64,000 nt of DNA. It comes from Bacteroidales bacterium. Its GTDB lineage: Bacteria; Bacteroidota; Bacteroidia; Bacteroidales; UBA932. This document shows, one piece after another, positions 24,605 to 33,373 of the stretch; the stretch's first letter is position 1; each line of letters begins with the position of its first letter. Where the stretch lies: the NCBI GenBank assembly GCA_016286385.1, contig JAEESO010000002.1:185346-249345 (forward strand), read 5' to 3'. A model generated the notes under the pieces. It did not search any database. It was not told the DNA's origin and was given only the letters and a program-made list of their open reading frames with translations. A program made the position numbers and the translations under genes.

Positions 24605-25537
24605 ATGAAAATTGTATTTCTGGATGCAATAACAATGGGAGATGCCTCCCTGGATGAGATGGCTTCGCTTGGAGAGCTTACTGTATACCCAAGTTCAACT
24701 GCTGAGGAGGCCCGTGAAAGAGTCAGGGATGCAGATGTAGCGTGCCTTAATAAGGTAATTGTAGACAAGGCTTTCCTTTATGCCGCTCCTAAATTGAAGC
24801 TAATATGTGAAGCCGGAACCGGCATAAATAATATTGATGTGGGGCTTTGTGAGCAGCGCGGCGTACTGGTTAAGAATGTTGCCGGTTATTCCACTGATTC
24901 CGTAGCCCAGACGGCCTGGATGCACATTTTGAATCTATCCGGCCGCGCGTTCCATTACAATGAGTTTGTCCGCAGCGGGCAGTACAGCAAAAATGTGGTG
25001 CATGTAGACTATCGCCATCCTTTCACGGAAATAGCCGGAAAGACACTTGGGATCATAGGAATGGGATCTATCGGCCAGAAGGTTGCCGCAATTGGCAAAG
25101 CCTTTGGGATGAATGTCATATATTATTCAACATCAGGCACTTCCCACTGCAAGGACTATCCTTCAGTCTCACTTGATGAGTTGCTGGAGAAGGCCGATGT
25201 TATCTCCATCCACGCACCCTATAATGAGCGCACGGCGGGGCTTATCGGCCTAGAAGAGTTCAGGAAGATGAAGCGCACGGCATACCTTGTCAATACCGGC
25301 CGCGGCGGCATTGCCGTGGAGGAAGATCTTGCAAAGGCCCTTGACGAAGGCCTCATTGCCGGAGCCGGCATAGACGTATACGTTCGTGAACCCATCCCGG
25401 AGGATCATCCGTTCCTCCGTATGCAGCACCCGGAGCGCCTGATCCTTACTCCGCACATCGCGTGGTACTCTCACGAAGCCAGGGCAAGGCTGGCACATGA
25501 AATGGCAGAGAATATTAGAAGTTGCGCGTGGGACTAA
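24605..25537 (+). CDS. D-isomer-specific 2-hydroxyacid dehydrogenase
   Basis: 310 residues from ATG 24605 (MKIVFLDAITMGD); the ORF start at 24566 lies upstream of the -7 box and was not used. The NAD-binding loop GIIGMGSIGQKVA (about 148), the catalytic Arg/Glu/His set in NTGRGGIAVEEDL and LTPHIAWYSHEA, and the overall length fit the family (glycerate, hydroxypyruvate or D-lactate dehydrogenases). The exact 2-oxo acid cannot be read from the sequence. It is followed by a strong hairpin. Confidence 0.85.
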   Translation: MKIVFLDAITMGDASLDEMASLGELTVYPSSTAEEARERVRDADVACLNKVIVDKAFLYAAPKLKLICEAGTGINNIDVGLCEQRGVLVKNVAGYSTDSVAQTAWMHILNLSGRAFHYNEFVRSGQYSKNVVHVDYRHPFTEIAGKTLGIIGMGSIGQKVAAIGKAFGMNVIYYSTSGTSHCKDYPSVSLDELLEKADVISIHAPYNERTAGLIGLEEFRKMKRTAYLVNTGRGGIAVEEDLAKALDEGLIAGAGIDVYVREPIPEDHPFLRMQHPERLILTPHIAWYSHEARARLAHEMAENIRSCAWD

Positions 25538-25556
25538 CTTGTTGAGTGTGAATTAT

Positions 25557-25602
25557 TTATGCAAAAACGTCTAGGAGTTTTTTCCTAGACGTTTTTGCAT
25601 AA
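25557..25602. terminator. 46-nt perfect hairpin between convergent genes (palindrome family B)
   Basis: Arms of 20 nt pair perfectly around a 6-nt loop. Each arm has an A or T run outside a GC-containing core (CGTCTAGGA / TCCTAGACG), so on either strand the core hairpin is followed by TTTTT: a bidirectional intrinsic terminator for the 2-hydroxyacid dehydrogenase and icd genes. The same 46-nt palindrome, diverged in the loop half, lies within the citC/G coding sequence at 29534-29579. Confidence 0.85.
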
Positions 25603-25636
25603 CACGCTGTAAATCAGGCGTTTGTTTCCACGGCAC

Positions 25637-26854
25637 CTATGCCCCAAGGCGGGCTTCAAGGCGTTTTCTGATTTCCTGAAGGAACTGCAGTGAGGTAAGG
25701 CCCTTGGGGGTGATACCCTCTGAGAGGTTCACAAGGTCCTTGGTCTCAAGGCCTTCGTTCAGGGTGTCAAAGCAGGCCTGTTCCAGCTGGTTGGCGTAAT
25801 TGATAAGTTCCGGAAGATTATCCATCTCTCCCCTCTTGCGGAAAGCGCCGCTCCAGGCAAAGATTGTTGCCATGGGGTTGGTGGAAGTCTCTTCTCCCTT
25901 CAGATATTTGTAGTAGTGACGGGTAACGGTGCCGTGAGCGGCCTCGTACTCGTACTTGCCGTCCGGGCTCACAAGGACTGAAGTCATCATGGCCAGGGAA
26001 CCGAATGCGGTGGAGACCATGTCACTCATGACATCTCCGTCGTAGTTCTTGCAGGCCCAGATGAATCCGCCTTCTGAACGCATCACACGCGCAACGGCGT
26101 CATCGATGAGGGTGTAGAAATACTCAATTCCGGCGGCCTCGAACTTCTCCTTGTACTCTTTCTCATAGATTTCCTCGAAGATAGCCTTGAACCTTCCGTC
26201 ATACTTCTTGGAGATGGTGTCCTTGGTAGCGAACCACAGGTTCTCCTTCACGTCAAGGGCATACTTGAAGCAGGAGTGGGCAAAGCTGGCAATGGATTTA
26301 TCCGTGTTGTGCATACCCTCAATGACGCCGGGGCCTGCAAACTCGTGGATAACTTCCTCAATTCTCTGACCGGAAGCGCCTTCAAACACAAGTTTTGCAA
26401 CGCCGGGTTCAGTGGTCTGGATCTCAACATCGCGGTAAACGTCGCCGTAGGCGTGACGGGCAATGGTGATGGGCTTTTTCCAGAACTTCACTGCGGGGTG
26501 GATTGAAGGGATGGTGATAGGTGTGCGGAACACGGTGCCGTCAAGCATTGCACGGATGGTGCCGTTGGGGCTCTTCCACATCTGGTGAAGGTTGTATTCG
26601 CTCATCCTCTGGACGTTGGGCGTGATGGTGGCGCATTTTACTGCAACGCCAAGGCGCTTTGTTGCGTTGGCAGAGTCAATTGTAACCTGGTCGGAGGTCT
26701 TGTCACGGTACGGGAGACCAAGGTCGTAGTACTCTGTCTTAAGGTCAACGAAGGGAAGGATGAGCTCATCCTTGATCATTTTCCAAAGGATTCTTGTCAT
26801 CTCGTCGCCGTCCATTTCGACGAGCGGAGTTGTCATTTTAATCTTTTTTTCCAT
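25637..26854 (-). CDS. icd: NADP-dependent isocitrate dehydrogenase (eukaryotic type)
   Basis: 405 residues of the eukaryote-like homodimeric class, with [15 protein letters not shown] at the start, [20 protein letters not shown] (substrate Ser/Asn loop), and the metal-site block [16 protein letters not shown]. It converts isocitrate to 2-oxoglutarate and CO2, and can run reductively. It is the last gene of the operon that carries aconitase and citrate lyase, so it connects the citrate pool to 2-oxoglutarate and glutamate. The gap to aconitase is 6 nt. Confidence 0.93.
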   Translation of the reverse strand: MEKKIKMTTPLVEMDGDEMTRILWKMIKDELILPFVDLKTEYYDLGLPYRDKTSDQVTIDSANATKRLGVAVKCATITPNVQRMSEYNLHQMWKSPNGTIRAMLDGTVFRTPITIPSIHPAVKFWKKPITIARHAYGDVYRDVEIQTTEPGVAKLVFEGASGQRIEEVIHEFAGPGVIEGMHNTDKSIASFAHSCFKYALDVKENLWFATKDTISKKYDGRFKAIFEEIYEKEYKEKFEAAGIEYFYTLIDDAVARVMRSEGGFIWACKNYDGDVMSDMVSTAFGSLAMMTSVLVSPDGKYEYEAAHGTVTRHYYKYLKGEETSTNPMATIFAWSGAFRKRGEMDNLPELINYANQLEQACFDTLNEGLETKDLVNLSEGITPKGLTSLQFLQEIRKRLEARLGA

Positions 26855-26860
26855 AGTATT

Positions 26861-29098
26861 TTATATGCGGTTTTTGTAGTAATTCATAAGGCAGCCGTCG
26901 GCAAGGATTTCCCTTTCTTCGGGCGTGAGGTTCTCAAAGTGAAGGAGGATGGGGATGCATCGGCCATTCTTTGTAATGACGCGTGCTTCGGCCTGCTCTT
27001 CGCCTCCAAGGATGGCCTTGCGGATTCCGGGAACAAACACGTAATCCCCCGTCTCATATTCAAAGGGAGTGTCCTTGTCAATTGTGAAAGGAACGATTCC
27101 CCAGTTGATGCAGTTGGAGCGGTAACGCTTTGTGGCGTACTCGTAGCAGATGTTGGCGTCTCCGCCAAGGACCTTCTGGCAGGAAGCGGCCTGCTCACGG
27201 GCACTGCCGTCTCCGGGCTTGTTTGCAAATACGCAGGAACCAAGAGAGGTATTCTCGGCCGATGCTCCTGCTACCATGAGGGCCCTGCGGAGGTCTTCGC
27301 TCACAACGCCGGCGCGGCGGTTACGGTCATCGGCCTGGATGCGCTTGCTGATACCCACATATTCAGGGACGCGGCGGCTCAGGGCAAACTCGCTGAGCTT
27401 AAGAGGATTGGAGCGGTAACTTGAAGTTTCACCTGAAGGGATTAGCTCGTCCGTTGTGGTCACAGGATCGTGGATAACGGCGGCAAGTTCCAGCATCATG
27501 TTCTCCTGCATTGCGGGCATTGCGGGCCAGTCCTTGATATTGGGTCCGTAGCGGAGCTCGGTTTCCGGGAGAGCGTGGCCAAATCCGTTGTAGATGCGCT
27601 TCTCATAGATGCGGCCGTCGAAGCTGTAGGGCTTGTGGTCGTCATTATATTCAATATCCGTAGCAGCGGTGATTACTCCGCCGTTTGCTGCGGTTGCGGC
27701 AATGCTTCTGGCATCCATGAGCGCCACCATTGAAATCTGGCCCTGACCGGGTTTGGAGCCCTCTCTGTTGGGGAAATTGCGGGTGGTGTGACGGATGGAG
27801 AGACCGTTGTTTGAAGGGACGTCGCCGGCACCGAAGCAAGGACCGCAGAAGGCAGGCTTGATAACTACGCCGGCCTCAAGGAGTTCCTCTGCAATGTGGT
27901 TACGAGTGGTGGCAAGATACACGGGAGTGCTCTGGGGATAGGCGCTCATGGTGAAGTAATCATTGCCGATAGACTTACCGCGGAGGATAGTTGCAGCCTC
28001 ACTCAGGTTATCATAAGTGCCGCCGGAGCAGCCTGCAATGATGCCTTGATCGGCCCACACCTTACCGTCACGGATTTTACTCATAAGGTCAGGATGCACC
28101 TTGTCTCCAAAACGCTTTACGGTGTCTTCCTCGATGGCCTTCAGGACCTTCTCAGGGTTCTCCTGCAGCTCATGGATGGAAACGGCGTTGGAGGGATGAT
28201 AAGGAAGTGCAATCATGCTCTCCTGGGTGCTGAGGTCTATTGTTACCATGGAATCGTAGTATGCAACGGCGCCTGGTTTCAGTTCCTTGTAAGCCTCCGG
28301 ACGGCCGTGCATCTCAAAGTAATTCTTCACCTCATCGTCAGTGATCCAGATGGAGCTGAGGCAGGTGGTCTCGGTGGTCATCACATCAATTCCGTTACGG
28401 AAATCGATGGGCAGTTCATTCACGCCGGGGCCGGCAAATTCCAGCACCTTGTTCTTCACGAAACCGCTCTCAAACACGGCCTTAACAAGGGAGATTGCAA
28501 CATCGTGAGGGCCGATACCCCTTCTGGGCTTACCCTCCAGCCACACAAGGACAACCTCAGGGGCATTGATGTCCCAGGTGTTCTTAAGGAGCTGTTTCAC
28601 AAGCTCCCCGCCGCCTTCACCTACGCCCATATTGCCAAGGGAACCGTAGCGGGTGTGGGAGTCGGATCCAAGGATCATATTGCCGCAAGCCGTAAGGGCT
28701 TCACGTGCATACTGGTGGATAACCGCCTGGTTTGCAGGAACATAGATGCCACCATATTTCTTTGCGGCACTTAGGCCAAACACGTGGTCGTCCTCGTTGA
28801 TAGTTCCGCCCACTGCGCACAGGGAGTTGTGGCAGTTGGTCATTGCATACGGCAGGGGGAATTCCTTAAGGCCGCTTGCACGTGCAGTCTGGATAATGCC
28901 CACGTACGTGATGTCATGGGACACCATGGCGTCAAAGCGGATGTGCAGTTTGTCACCTTTGGATCCGTTCACGTCATGTGCACGGAGAATCTGATAAGCG
29001 ATAGTGTTCTCACGGGCCTCGTCTTTGCTTAAGGGCGCGGTCTCACTCAAAGTTTTTCCGTCAAGGAGATATACTCCGTTAGGGTTCAGTGTTATCAT
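26861..29098 (-). CDS. acn: Aconitate hydratase
   Basis: 745 residues, the length of the Bacteroidota aconitase class. Iron-sulfur ligand motifs are visible: DSHTRYGSLG, IAGCSGGTYDN, and KPAFCGPCFGAG (the CxxC pair). SSYRSNPLKLSEF may be part of the substrate pocket. It interconverts citrate and isocitrate between citrate lyase and Icd. The ATG overlaps the stop of the citC/G fusion (ATGA). Confidence 0.93.
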   Translation of the reverse strand: MITLNPNGVYLLDGKTLSETAPLSKDEARENTIAYQILRAHDVNGSKGDKLHIRFDAMVSHDITYVGIIQTARASGLKEFPLPYAMTNCHNSLCAVGGTINEDDHVFGLSAAKKYGGIYVPANQAVIHQYAREALTACGNMILGSDSHTRYGSLGNMGVGEGGGELVKQLLKNTWDINAPEVVLVWLEGKPRRGIGPHDVAISLVKAVFESGFVKNKVLEFAGPGVNELPIDFRNGIDVMTTETTCLSSIWITDDEVKNYFEMHGRPEAYKELKPGAVAYYDSMVTIDLSTQESMIALPYHPSNAVSIHELQENPEKVLKAIEEDTVKRFGDKVHPDLMSKIRDGKVWADQGIIAGCSGGTYDNLSEAATILRGKSIGNDYFTMSAYPQSTPVYLATTRNHIAEELLEAGVVIKPAFCGPCFGAGDVPSNNGLSIRHTTRNFPNREGSKPGQGQISMVALMDARSIAATAANGGVITAATDIEYNDDHKPYSFDGRIYEKRIYNGFGHALPETELRYGPNIKDWPAMPAMQENMMLELAAVIHDPVTTTDELIPSGETSSYRSNPLKLSEFALSRRVPEYVGISKRIQADDRNRRAGVVSEDLRRALMVAGASAENTSLGSCVFANKPGDGSAREQAASCQKVLGGDANICYEYATKRYRSNCINWGIVPFTIDKDTPFEYETGDYVFVPGIRKAILGGEEQAEARVITKNGRCIPILLHFENLTPEEREILADGCLMNYYKNRI

Positions 29099-30909
29099 AT
29101 AATAGAATCAAAAAATATTGTCAATGCAAGCATATCCGCCGCCCCACCCGGAGAAATCCCCTCCTGGGCATAGCGGATACACATATCTTTCAGGGCATCT
29201 GCGAGCGATGAGCTGGCGTTGGCCGGAGAAAATTGGTTTTTCGGGCACCGTCCCGAAAAATAATTTTCTTCGGCCGATGGCTGAGCAGATGCCAGAAGGG
29301 CTGCTGCTTCACGTTTCACATCTTGAGCCCGGTCATAGCCAACACGCTTAATGACGCAGGTGTCGTCCAGCGTGGACATAATCCGGAGCAGAGTCATCTG
29401 CAGGGCGTCCTGCTCCGCCTCTCTGTAAAACGGCAGCCAGTCCGTGAAAAGGTCACTGTAGCCGTCAAGCGCCATAGCACGGGCATCTTTGACACCTTTG
29501 CGCCGTGGAGCTATATTGTTGTTTATCAATTGATTATCAAAAATCGTCTGGGCTATTTCAGGCAGACGTTTTTGCATAAGCTCCTGAATATCAATCTGTT
29601 GCCTCCACGCCTCTGCAGCATTAAGAGCAATTCCAAGGCAGAAAATGGCCCCGCGGTGGGTGTTCACCCCGCACGTTGCAGAAAGCATAGCCTTCTCCGC
29701 CTCAATTCCAAGTTCTCGGAGTTCATCCGGGCCTGAAGCCATGGCCATCCTGGACCAGAACGGCCTCAGGGCCTTAATTCCCCTGAGCATAGTGTCATAG
29801 TCCATGTCCTTGTGCGCTCCGGGACCGTCCGGACCCACCAGGCCAGGCTTCATAGGAGTATTCAGTTCCAGAAGAAGAGCCCTTTCCGCCAACGCCGCCA
29901 GAAGATACGGATGCGTTGTGACCGGGCACAGTGCCGCGGCCGATGCATAGTCCCCCGCCTCGATTGCTGCCCGGACCCGTGAGGCCGATATGGCATTCAA
30001 TCGTGGAATGACCACAGCGTTATGCATGAGGGCATTGTACCGGGCTGTGAGAGGGTCCAGGGGTTCGGAACCCACAAAGCGCACGGTGGCACCAAGAGCC
30101 GGCATGATGTGCCTCTCAAAGAGGTCAATGTCCAGGGTCATCTGCGTCTCAGCTGCATCAGAGAGGTCCTTCAGGAAATACGTAGGGAACGTTGCTGCCG
30201 AAATACAATAGTCTGACCCCTCCAGCACCGTGATACGGGCATCTGCGTGCGCTCTTATCATTGCAAGGCGCTCTGAGTACGGGAAGGCGGAGGCGTCTTC
30301 CTTTACGGGGATCACGAAGAGGCGGTCTACCTGCTCCAGGGCCTTCTCAATGAGGTATTTGTGCCCCAGGGTAAAGGGATTGGCGTTCATTACAATGACG
30401 CCGCATTTGCGTGCGTCGGGCTTGCGTTGGCAGTGGAAAATTGGTTTTTCGGGCACCGTCCCGAAAAATAATTTTTCACTGCCGGAGGCATGGCAAATGC
30501 CGTAGAGGTACTCACAGTACTTCTCCAGGCCCCGGCCATTCTCCATGAGGATAGCCTTGGGTGCACTGGCCAGTACCTTGAACCCAATGCTTTCAAAAAT
30601 CTCCTGATTCTCAGGCTTAGTGAACACCTTGAGATTCAGGATGCCCTTAGCAGCTGCTTCGGAGACAATCCGGGACAGTAGAGGCAGCATAAAGCCTTCT
30701 GAACGGGCAGAAGGGGCCACGGCAACGCACTTTATGATATCGGCCTTGATCCCGGCGCCGGCAAGGATGGAGCCGTCCGGGGACGTGAAGGCATAATAAT
30801 GGTCCAGTTCTTCCATACGGAGGCCGCTTTCCCGGAGGAAAGTTTCCACCTGTTTACGGAAGAAAGGAACGCTTAGAGGCAGTTCCTGTATGAGACCATT
30901 TTCCTGCAT
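29095..30909 (-). CDS. citCG: Fused citrate lyase ligase (CitC) and triphosphoribosyl-dephospho-CoA synthase (CitG)
   Basis: 604 residues. The CitC half has an acetyltransferase-like N domain (1-140) and a nucleotidyltransferase domain starting VIVMNANPFTLGHKYLIE; it acetylates the lyase prosthetic group. The CitG half begins about residue 335, with the GLVGPDGPGAHKDMDYD loop and SPGGAADMLALTIF at the C terminus, and makes the prosthetic-group precursor. Three extra segments disturb linkers: residues about 142-161 and 545-564 are encoded by two copies of a 59-nt palindrome, and about 444-459 by a 46-nt palindrome. They leave the frame intact. It abuts DUF4954 and overlaps acn. Confidence 0.9.
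   Translation of the reverse strand: MQENGLIQELPLSVPFFRKQVETFLRESGLRMEELDHYYAFTSPDGSILAGAGIKADIIKCVAVAPSARSEGFMLPLLSRIVSEAAAKGILNLKVFTKPENQEIFESIGFKVLASAPKAILMENGRGLEKYCEYLYGICHASGSEKLFFGTVPEKPIFHCQRKPDARKCGVIVMNANPFTLGHKYLIEKALEQVDRLFVIPVKEDASAFPYSERLAMIRAHADARITVLEGSDYCISAATFPTYFLKDLSDAAETQMTLDIDLFERHIMPALGATVRFVGSEPLDPLTARYNALMHNAVVIPRLNAISASRVRAAIEAGDYASAAALCPVTTHPYLLAALAERALLLELNTPMKPGLVGPDGPGAHKDMDYDTMLRGIKALRPFWSRMAMASGPDELRELGIEAEKAMLSATCGVNTHRGAIFCLGIALNAAEAWRQQIDIQELMQKRLPEIAQTIFDNQLINNNIAPRRKGVKDARAMALDGYSDLFTDWLPFYREAEQDALQMTLLRIMSTLDDTCVIKRVGYDRAQDVKREAAALLASAQPSAEENYFSGRCPKNQFSPANASSSLADALKDMCIRYAQEGISPGGAADMLALTIFFDSII
29219..29277. repeat. Palindrome family A, copy 1, inside the citC/G gene
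   Basis: Left arm 29219-29245, loop CACCGT, right arm 29252-29277. The inner stem TTTTTCGGG/CCCGAAAAA and an adjacent AAAATT/AATTTT pair around a GG-versus-A bulge. Outer arm is TTGGCCGGAG here. It is read in the protein as NYFSGRCPKNQF, in a linker near the CitG C terminus. A 40-nt core is identical to copy 2. Confidence 0.9.
29534..29579. repeat. Palindrome family B, coding copy, inside the citC/G gene
   Basis: On the minus strand it begins TTATGCAAAAACGTCTGCCT and ends with a near-complementary arm, 46 nt in all, the same length as the intergenic copy at 25557. Sixteen bases (AGACGTTTTTGCATAA, plus strand) are identical in the two. In the protein it gives LMQKRLPEIAQTIFD within the CitG part. 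Confidence 0.75.
30427..30485. repeat. Palindrome family A, copy 2, inside the citC/G gene
   Basis: Left arm 30427-30453, loop CACCGT, right arm 30460-30485. The inner stem and bulge equal copy 1, but the outer arm reads TTGGCAGTGG and pairs with its own changed partner. It is read in another frame than copy 1, giving KLFFGTVPEKPIF, in the linker between the two CitC domains. Confidence 0.9.
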
Positions 30910-32892
30910 CTATCTCTTAAGGCGTTCAATCAGTTCATTTCCAAGGGCTTCCTTCACCTTGATATGCTCAAGGACGGCGGTGACGAAGGAATTGGACTCG
31001 AAGTCGCCGCGGACCTCGGAGAAGTCACGCTCCTTGATCTCTCGGTCGCCATCGGCCCCGAAACCGGTCATTGAGGCAAGGTTGAATTCCTTGCGGGCGT
31101 CCTCGTAGAGCTCCCTGTCAAGGCCGATAACCGCCGATTTCCAGCGCTCCACTATGTCTATCACCTGTGCAGCCGTAATGCTTTCAAGCGGGTATCCGAA
31201 GAACTCCTCGTACTTGTCATAGGCCCAGGTCCACTCTGCGTCGTAGTACCAGGCGTGGAGGTTCTGGAAGGCGTCGAAAAGGCTCTGTAGAGTCATCTCT
31301 CCCCTCTCCACACGCTCTATGATATCCTTGATGGCATCCCTGGGGGCAATGAGGCCGCTAAGATCGGCCCAAATTCCCTGGCCGATTGGACAGGTGGGCT
31401 TCAGGGCCTCCTGGATTTCCTTGTCAGAAGCACCTGCAGGCAGCTTTTCCAGCCTCTTGATAATGGAGTTCCCAAGGAACTTTGTGATGGCAACCTGATA
31501 ATAGCGGATGCCGTTCCGGAGGGATGAGTTGCGGATTTTGGTGCTGTGGTAGGAATATATGTCGGACAGTTCACCGGAAGAGTACTGAAGGTTGTTAAGG
31601 AGTTTTATGCCCTTGAACATCTTCTGGATGGTGTAGGGGCTCAGGAGGTTGTAATTGATGCAGTCCAGGCGGTCAGGGTCCTTGCGGCTGTCACGCTTTG
31701 GCCATTTCTGGGCGTCGCGGACCGTACCTACGCTGCGGAGATTCACTCCGGGCACCAGATACGTGGTGTTCTGCTGTTCTATGAGGTATGAGAACGGCAG
31801 ATGGGATGTGTCTGAGTGGGTTACGTGGCGGCCCATCACAAGGGAGAAGGCGCCTACGCGGGAAGGCCAGAGGATGTAAGAATCTGAGGCTGTCTTGGCG
31901 CCGCGCTCCAGGATACCCTGGTGGATGGGGCCAAGCTTATACATATGGTTACTCTGGTTGGAGCCGCTGCCTGCGTTCATGAATGAGAACATACCGGCAA
32001 TCAGGAGCGTGCTCTTGTGGTGGGTAACCGTGAAGGGCCCCGCGAAGATGGCGCAGGCCTCGCCGTTCTCTCCCTGGCAGTTGCTGAAAAACAGGGAATC
32101 CGAGGCGCTGTAGCCATGTCCAAGATGGCATGCCTGTCCCACGAAACAACGCTCCAGGGTGGTGTTATCGGCCACATGGGAACCGCTGCAGATGATGAAA
32201 TCATCGGCAATAACCCCGTGCGCAATGGTAACAGGAGCATACTTGTTGGAATGCACAGTACCGTTGCGGAGACGGCTGGCGCCGCTTATGACCGCGTAGT
32301 CCCCTATCCTCACGCCGTTGATGTGGCGGGTGTTGCGGATGGAGACGTAATCACCTATGCGTCCCCTCTCAGATACCTGGGAGGCAGCATACTCCTCAAT
32401 CATGTCGTTGATCTTCTTGATGAGGACCGGCCTGTGGCGGTACATGGCAAGGACATAGGCTATCTGGGCGCTCATGCGGTCGTAGATCTTTACCTCGCGG
32501 CCGCCGGTCTCATTGAGGACAGACACCTCCACGCCATTGCCAAAAGCGCTGGGATCCTCATTCAGAAGAAGGTCTACGTTCTCAATGTATGTATGAGAGC
32601 CGATATCATAATTGGCAACGTAATTGGTGACATTCTCAATAAGGGAGTCGTCCCCCACGGTAACATTGTGGAGGGTGCATTCCCTGAGGCCGGAGTGCTT
32701 CCTGATGCCTCCGGGGAGGGTGAAGACCTCTGTGAAAGTGCCAAATTTCACTGTTCCTGAAAATCGGACTCCACGTACATAATTTAGGGACTGAGGGTCC
32801 GTGCAATAGACAGTGCCCCAGTCTTCAGCGCGGCATCCGCGGCTCACAAGAAGGTCTATCTGTTCCTGCGTAAGTTTTTTGTGTTCACTCAT
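30910..32892 (-). CDS. DUF4954 family protein, left-handed beta-helix
   Basis: 660 residues. The first half has hexapeptide-like turns (GDYVSIRNTRHINGVRIGDYAVISGASRLRNG, then CFVGQACHLGHGYSASDSLFF) that predict a long left-handed beta-helix like nucleotidyl- or acyltransferases; the C-terminal part is helical. This matches DUF4954, a Bacteroidota-centred family with no assigned function. It overlaps citX by 8 nt and abuts citC/G, so it is co-translated with lyase maturation genes; an associated role in the same pathway is inferred only from position. Confidence 0.75.
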   Translation of the reverse strand: MSEHKKLTQEQIDLLVSRGCRAEDWGTVYCTDPQSLNYVRGVRFSGTVKFGTFTEVFTLPGGIRKHSGLRECTLHNVTVGDDSLIENVTNYVANYDIGSHTYIENVDLLLNEDPSAFGNGVEVSVLNETGGREVKIYDRMSAQIAYVLAMYRHRPVLIKKINDMIEEYAASQVSERGRIGDYVSIRNTRHINGVRIGDYAVISGASRLRNGTVHSNKYAPVTIAHGVIADDFIICSGSHVADNTTLERCFVGQACHLGHGYSASDSLFFSNCQGENGEACAIFAGPFTVTHHKSTLLIAGMFSFMNAGSGSNQSNHMYKLGPIHQGILERGAKTASDSYILWPSRVGAFSLVMGRHVTHSDTSHLPFSYLIEQQNTTYLVPGVNLRSVGTVRDAQKWPKRDSRKDPDRLDCINYNLLSPYTIQKMFKGIKLLNNLQYSSGELSDIYSYHSTKIRNSSLRNGIRYYQVAITKFLGNSIIKRLEKLPAGASDKEIQEALKPTCPIGQGIWADLSGLIAPRDAIKDIIERVERGEMTLQSLFDAFQNLHAWYYDAEWTWAYDKYEEFFGYPLESITAAQVIDIVERWKSAVIGLDRELYEDARKEFNLASMTGFGADGDREIKERDFSEVRGDFESNSFVTAVLEHIKVKEALGNELIERLKR

Positions 32893-33373
32893 AACTACTG
32901 ACTAACTGTTTAATTTTTACCATAAGCTCATCCTGAGTATGGCTTCCCGCCCTCATACAGTACCGGGCAGGCTTTTCACAAATGAGGCACCGCCTTTCCG
33001 CAAGGCCGATATCGGCCCTCCCGATGGGCCCTTCCGGGCCTATCACGTCAAGGTCCATCAATCGGCCCAGAGGATGGGTGTCCTCCAGTTCTGCCGCTGC
33101 TCTTTTCACTTCCAGCGGCTGCCCGTCAATTACAAAAAAGCCCTCAAAACCGGTTTCAAGGTCATTTGTTTCCTGGAAAACAGGATTGAAGCGCTTCTTT
33201 ATGGCCTCCACCCCTGCGCGGGCAATCTTTAGGGATAAGGCATTTCTCTTTTCAGGCCCTGGAAGTTGCACCGTAAGGCATAAAAGTGCCCGTCCGGGGA
33301 ACTGAGAAAGCAGTTCTCCCTGACGACGGGCCCTTCTGTCACGGCTATCCAGGAGTTCCTGAAGTGTTATCAC
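32885..33373 (-). CDS. citX: Holo-citrate lyase synthase CitX
   Basis: 162 residues starting at GTG 33373, which overlaps the citF stop (TAGTG). The DSRDRRARRQGELL opening, HPLGRLMDLDV and RRCLICEKPARYCMRAGSH are CitX signatures. It transfers the triphosphoribosyl-dephospho-CoA group made by CitG onto the serine of CitD. In enterobacteria citX and citG can be one fused gene; here CitG is fused to CitC and CitX stands alone. Confidence 0.88.
   Translation of the reverse strand: MITLQELLDSRDRRARRQGELLSQFPGRALLCLTVQLPGPEKRNALSLKIARAGVEAIKKRFNPVFQETNDLETGFEGFFVIDGQPLEVKRAAAELEDTHPLGRLMDLDVIGPEGPIGRADIGLAERRCLICEKPARYCMRAGSHTQDELMVKIKQLVSSYE

Noticed and set aside
27896-28774. Plus-strand ORF of 292 residues opposite aconitase
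   Set aside because: Antisense shadow of acn, which has all iron-sulfur ligand motifs. Long shadows are expected at this GC and codon bias.
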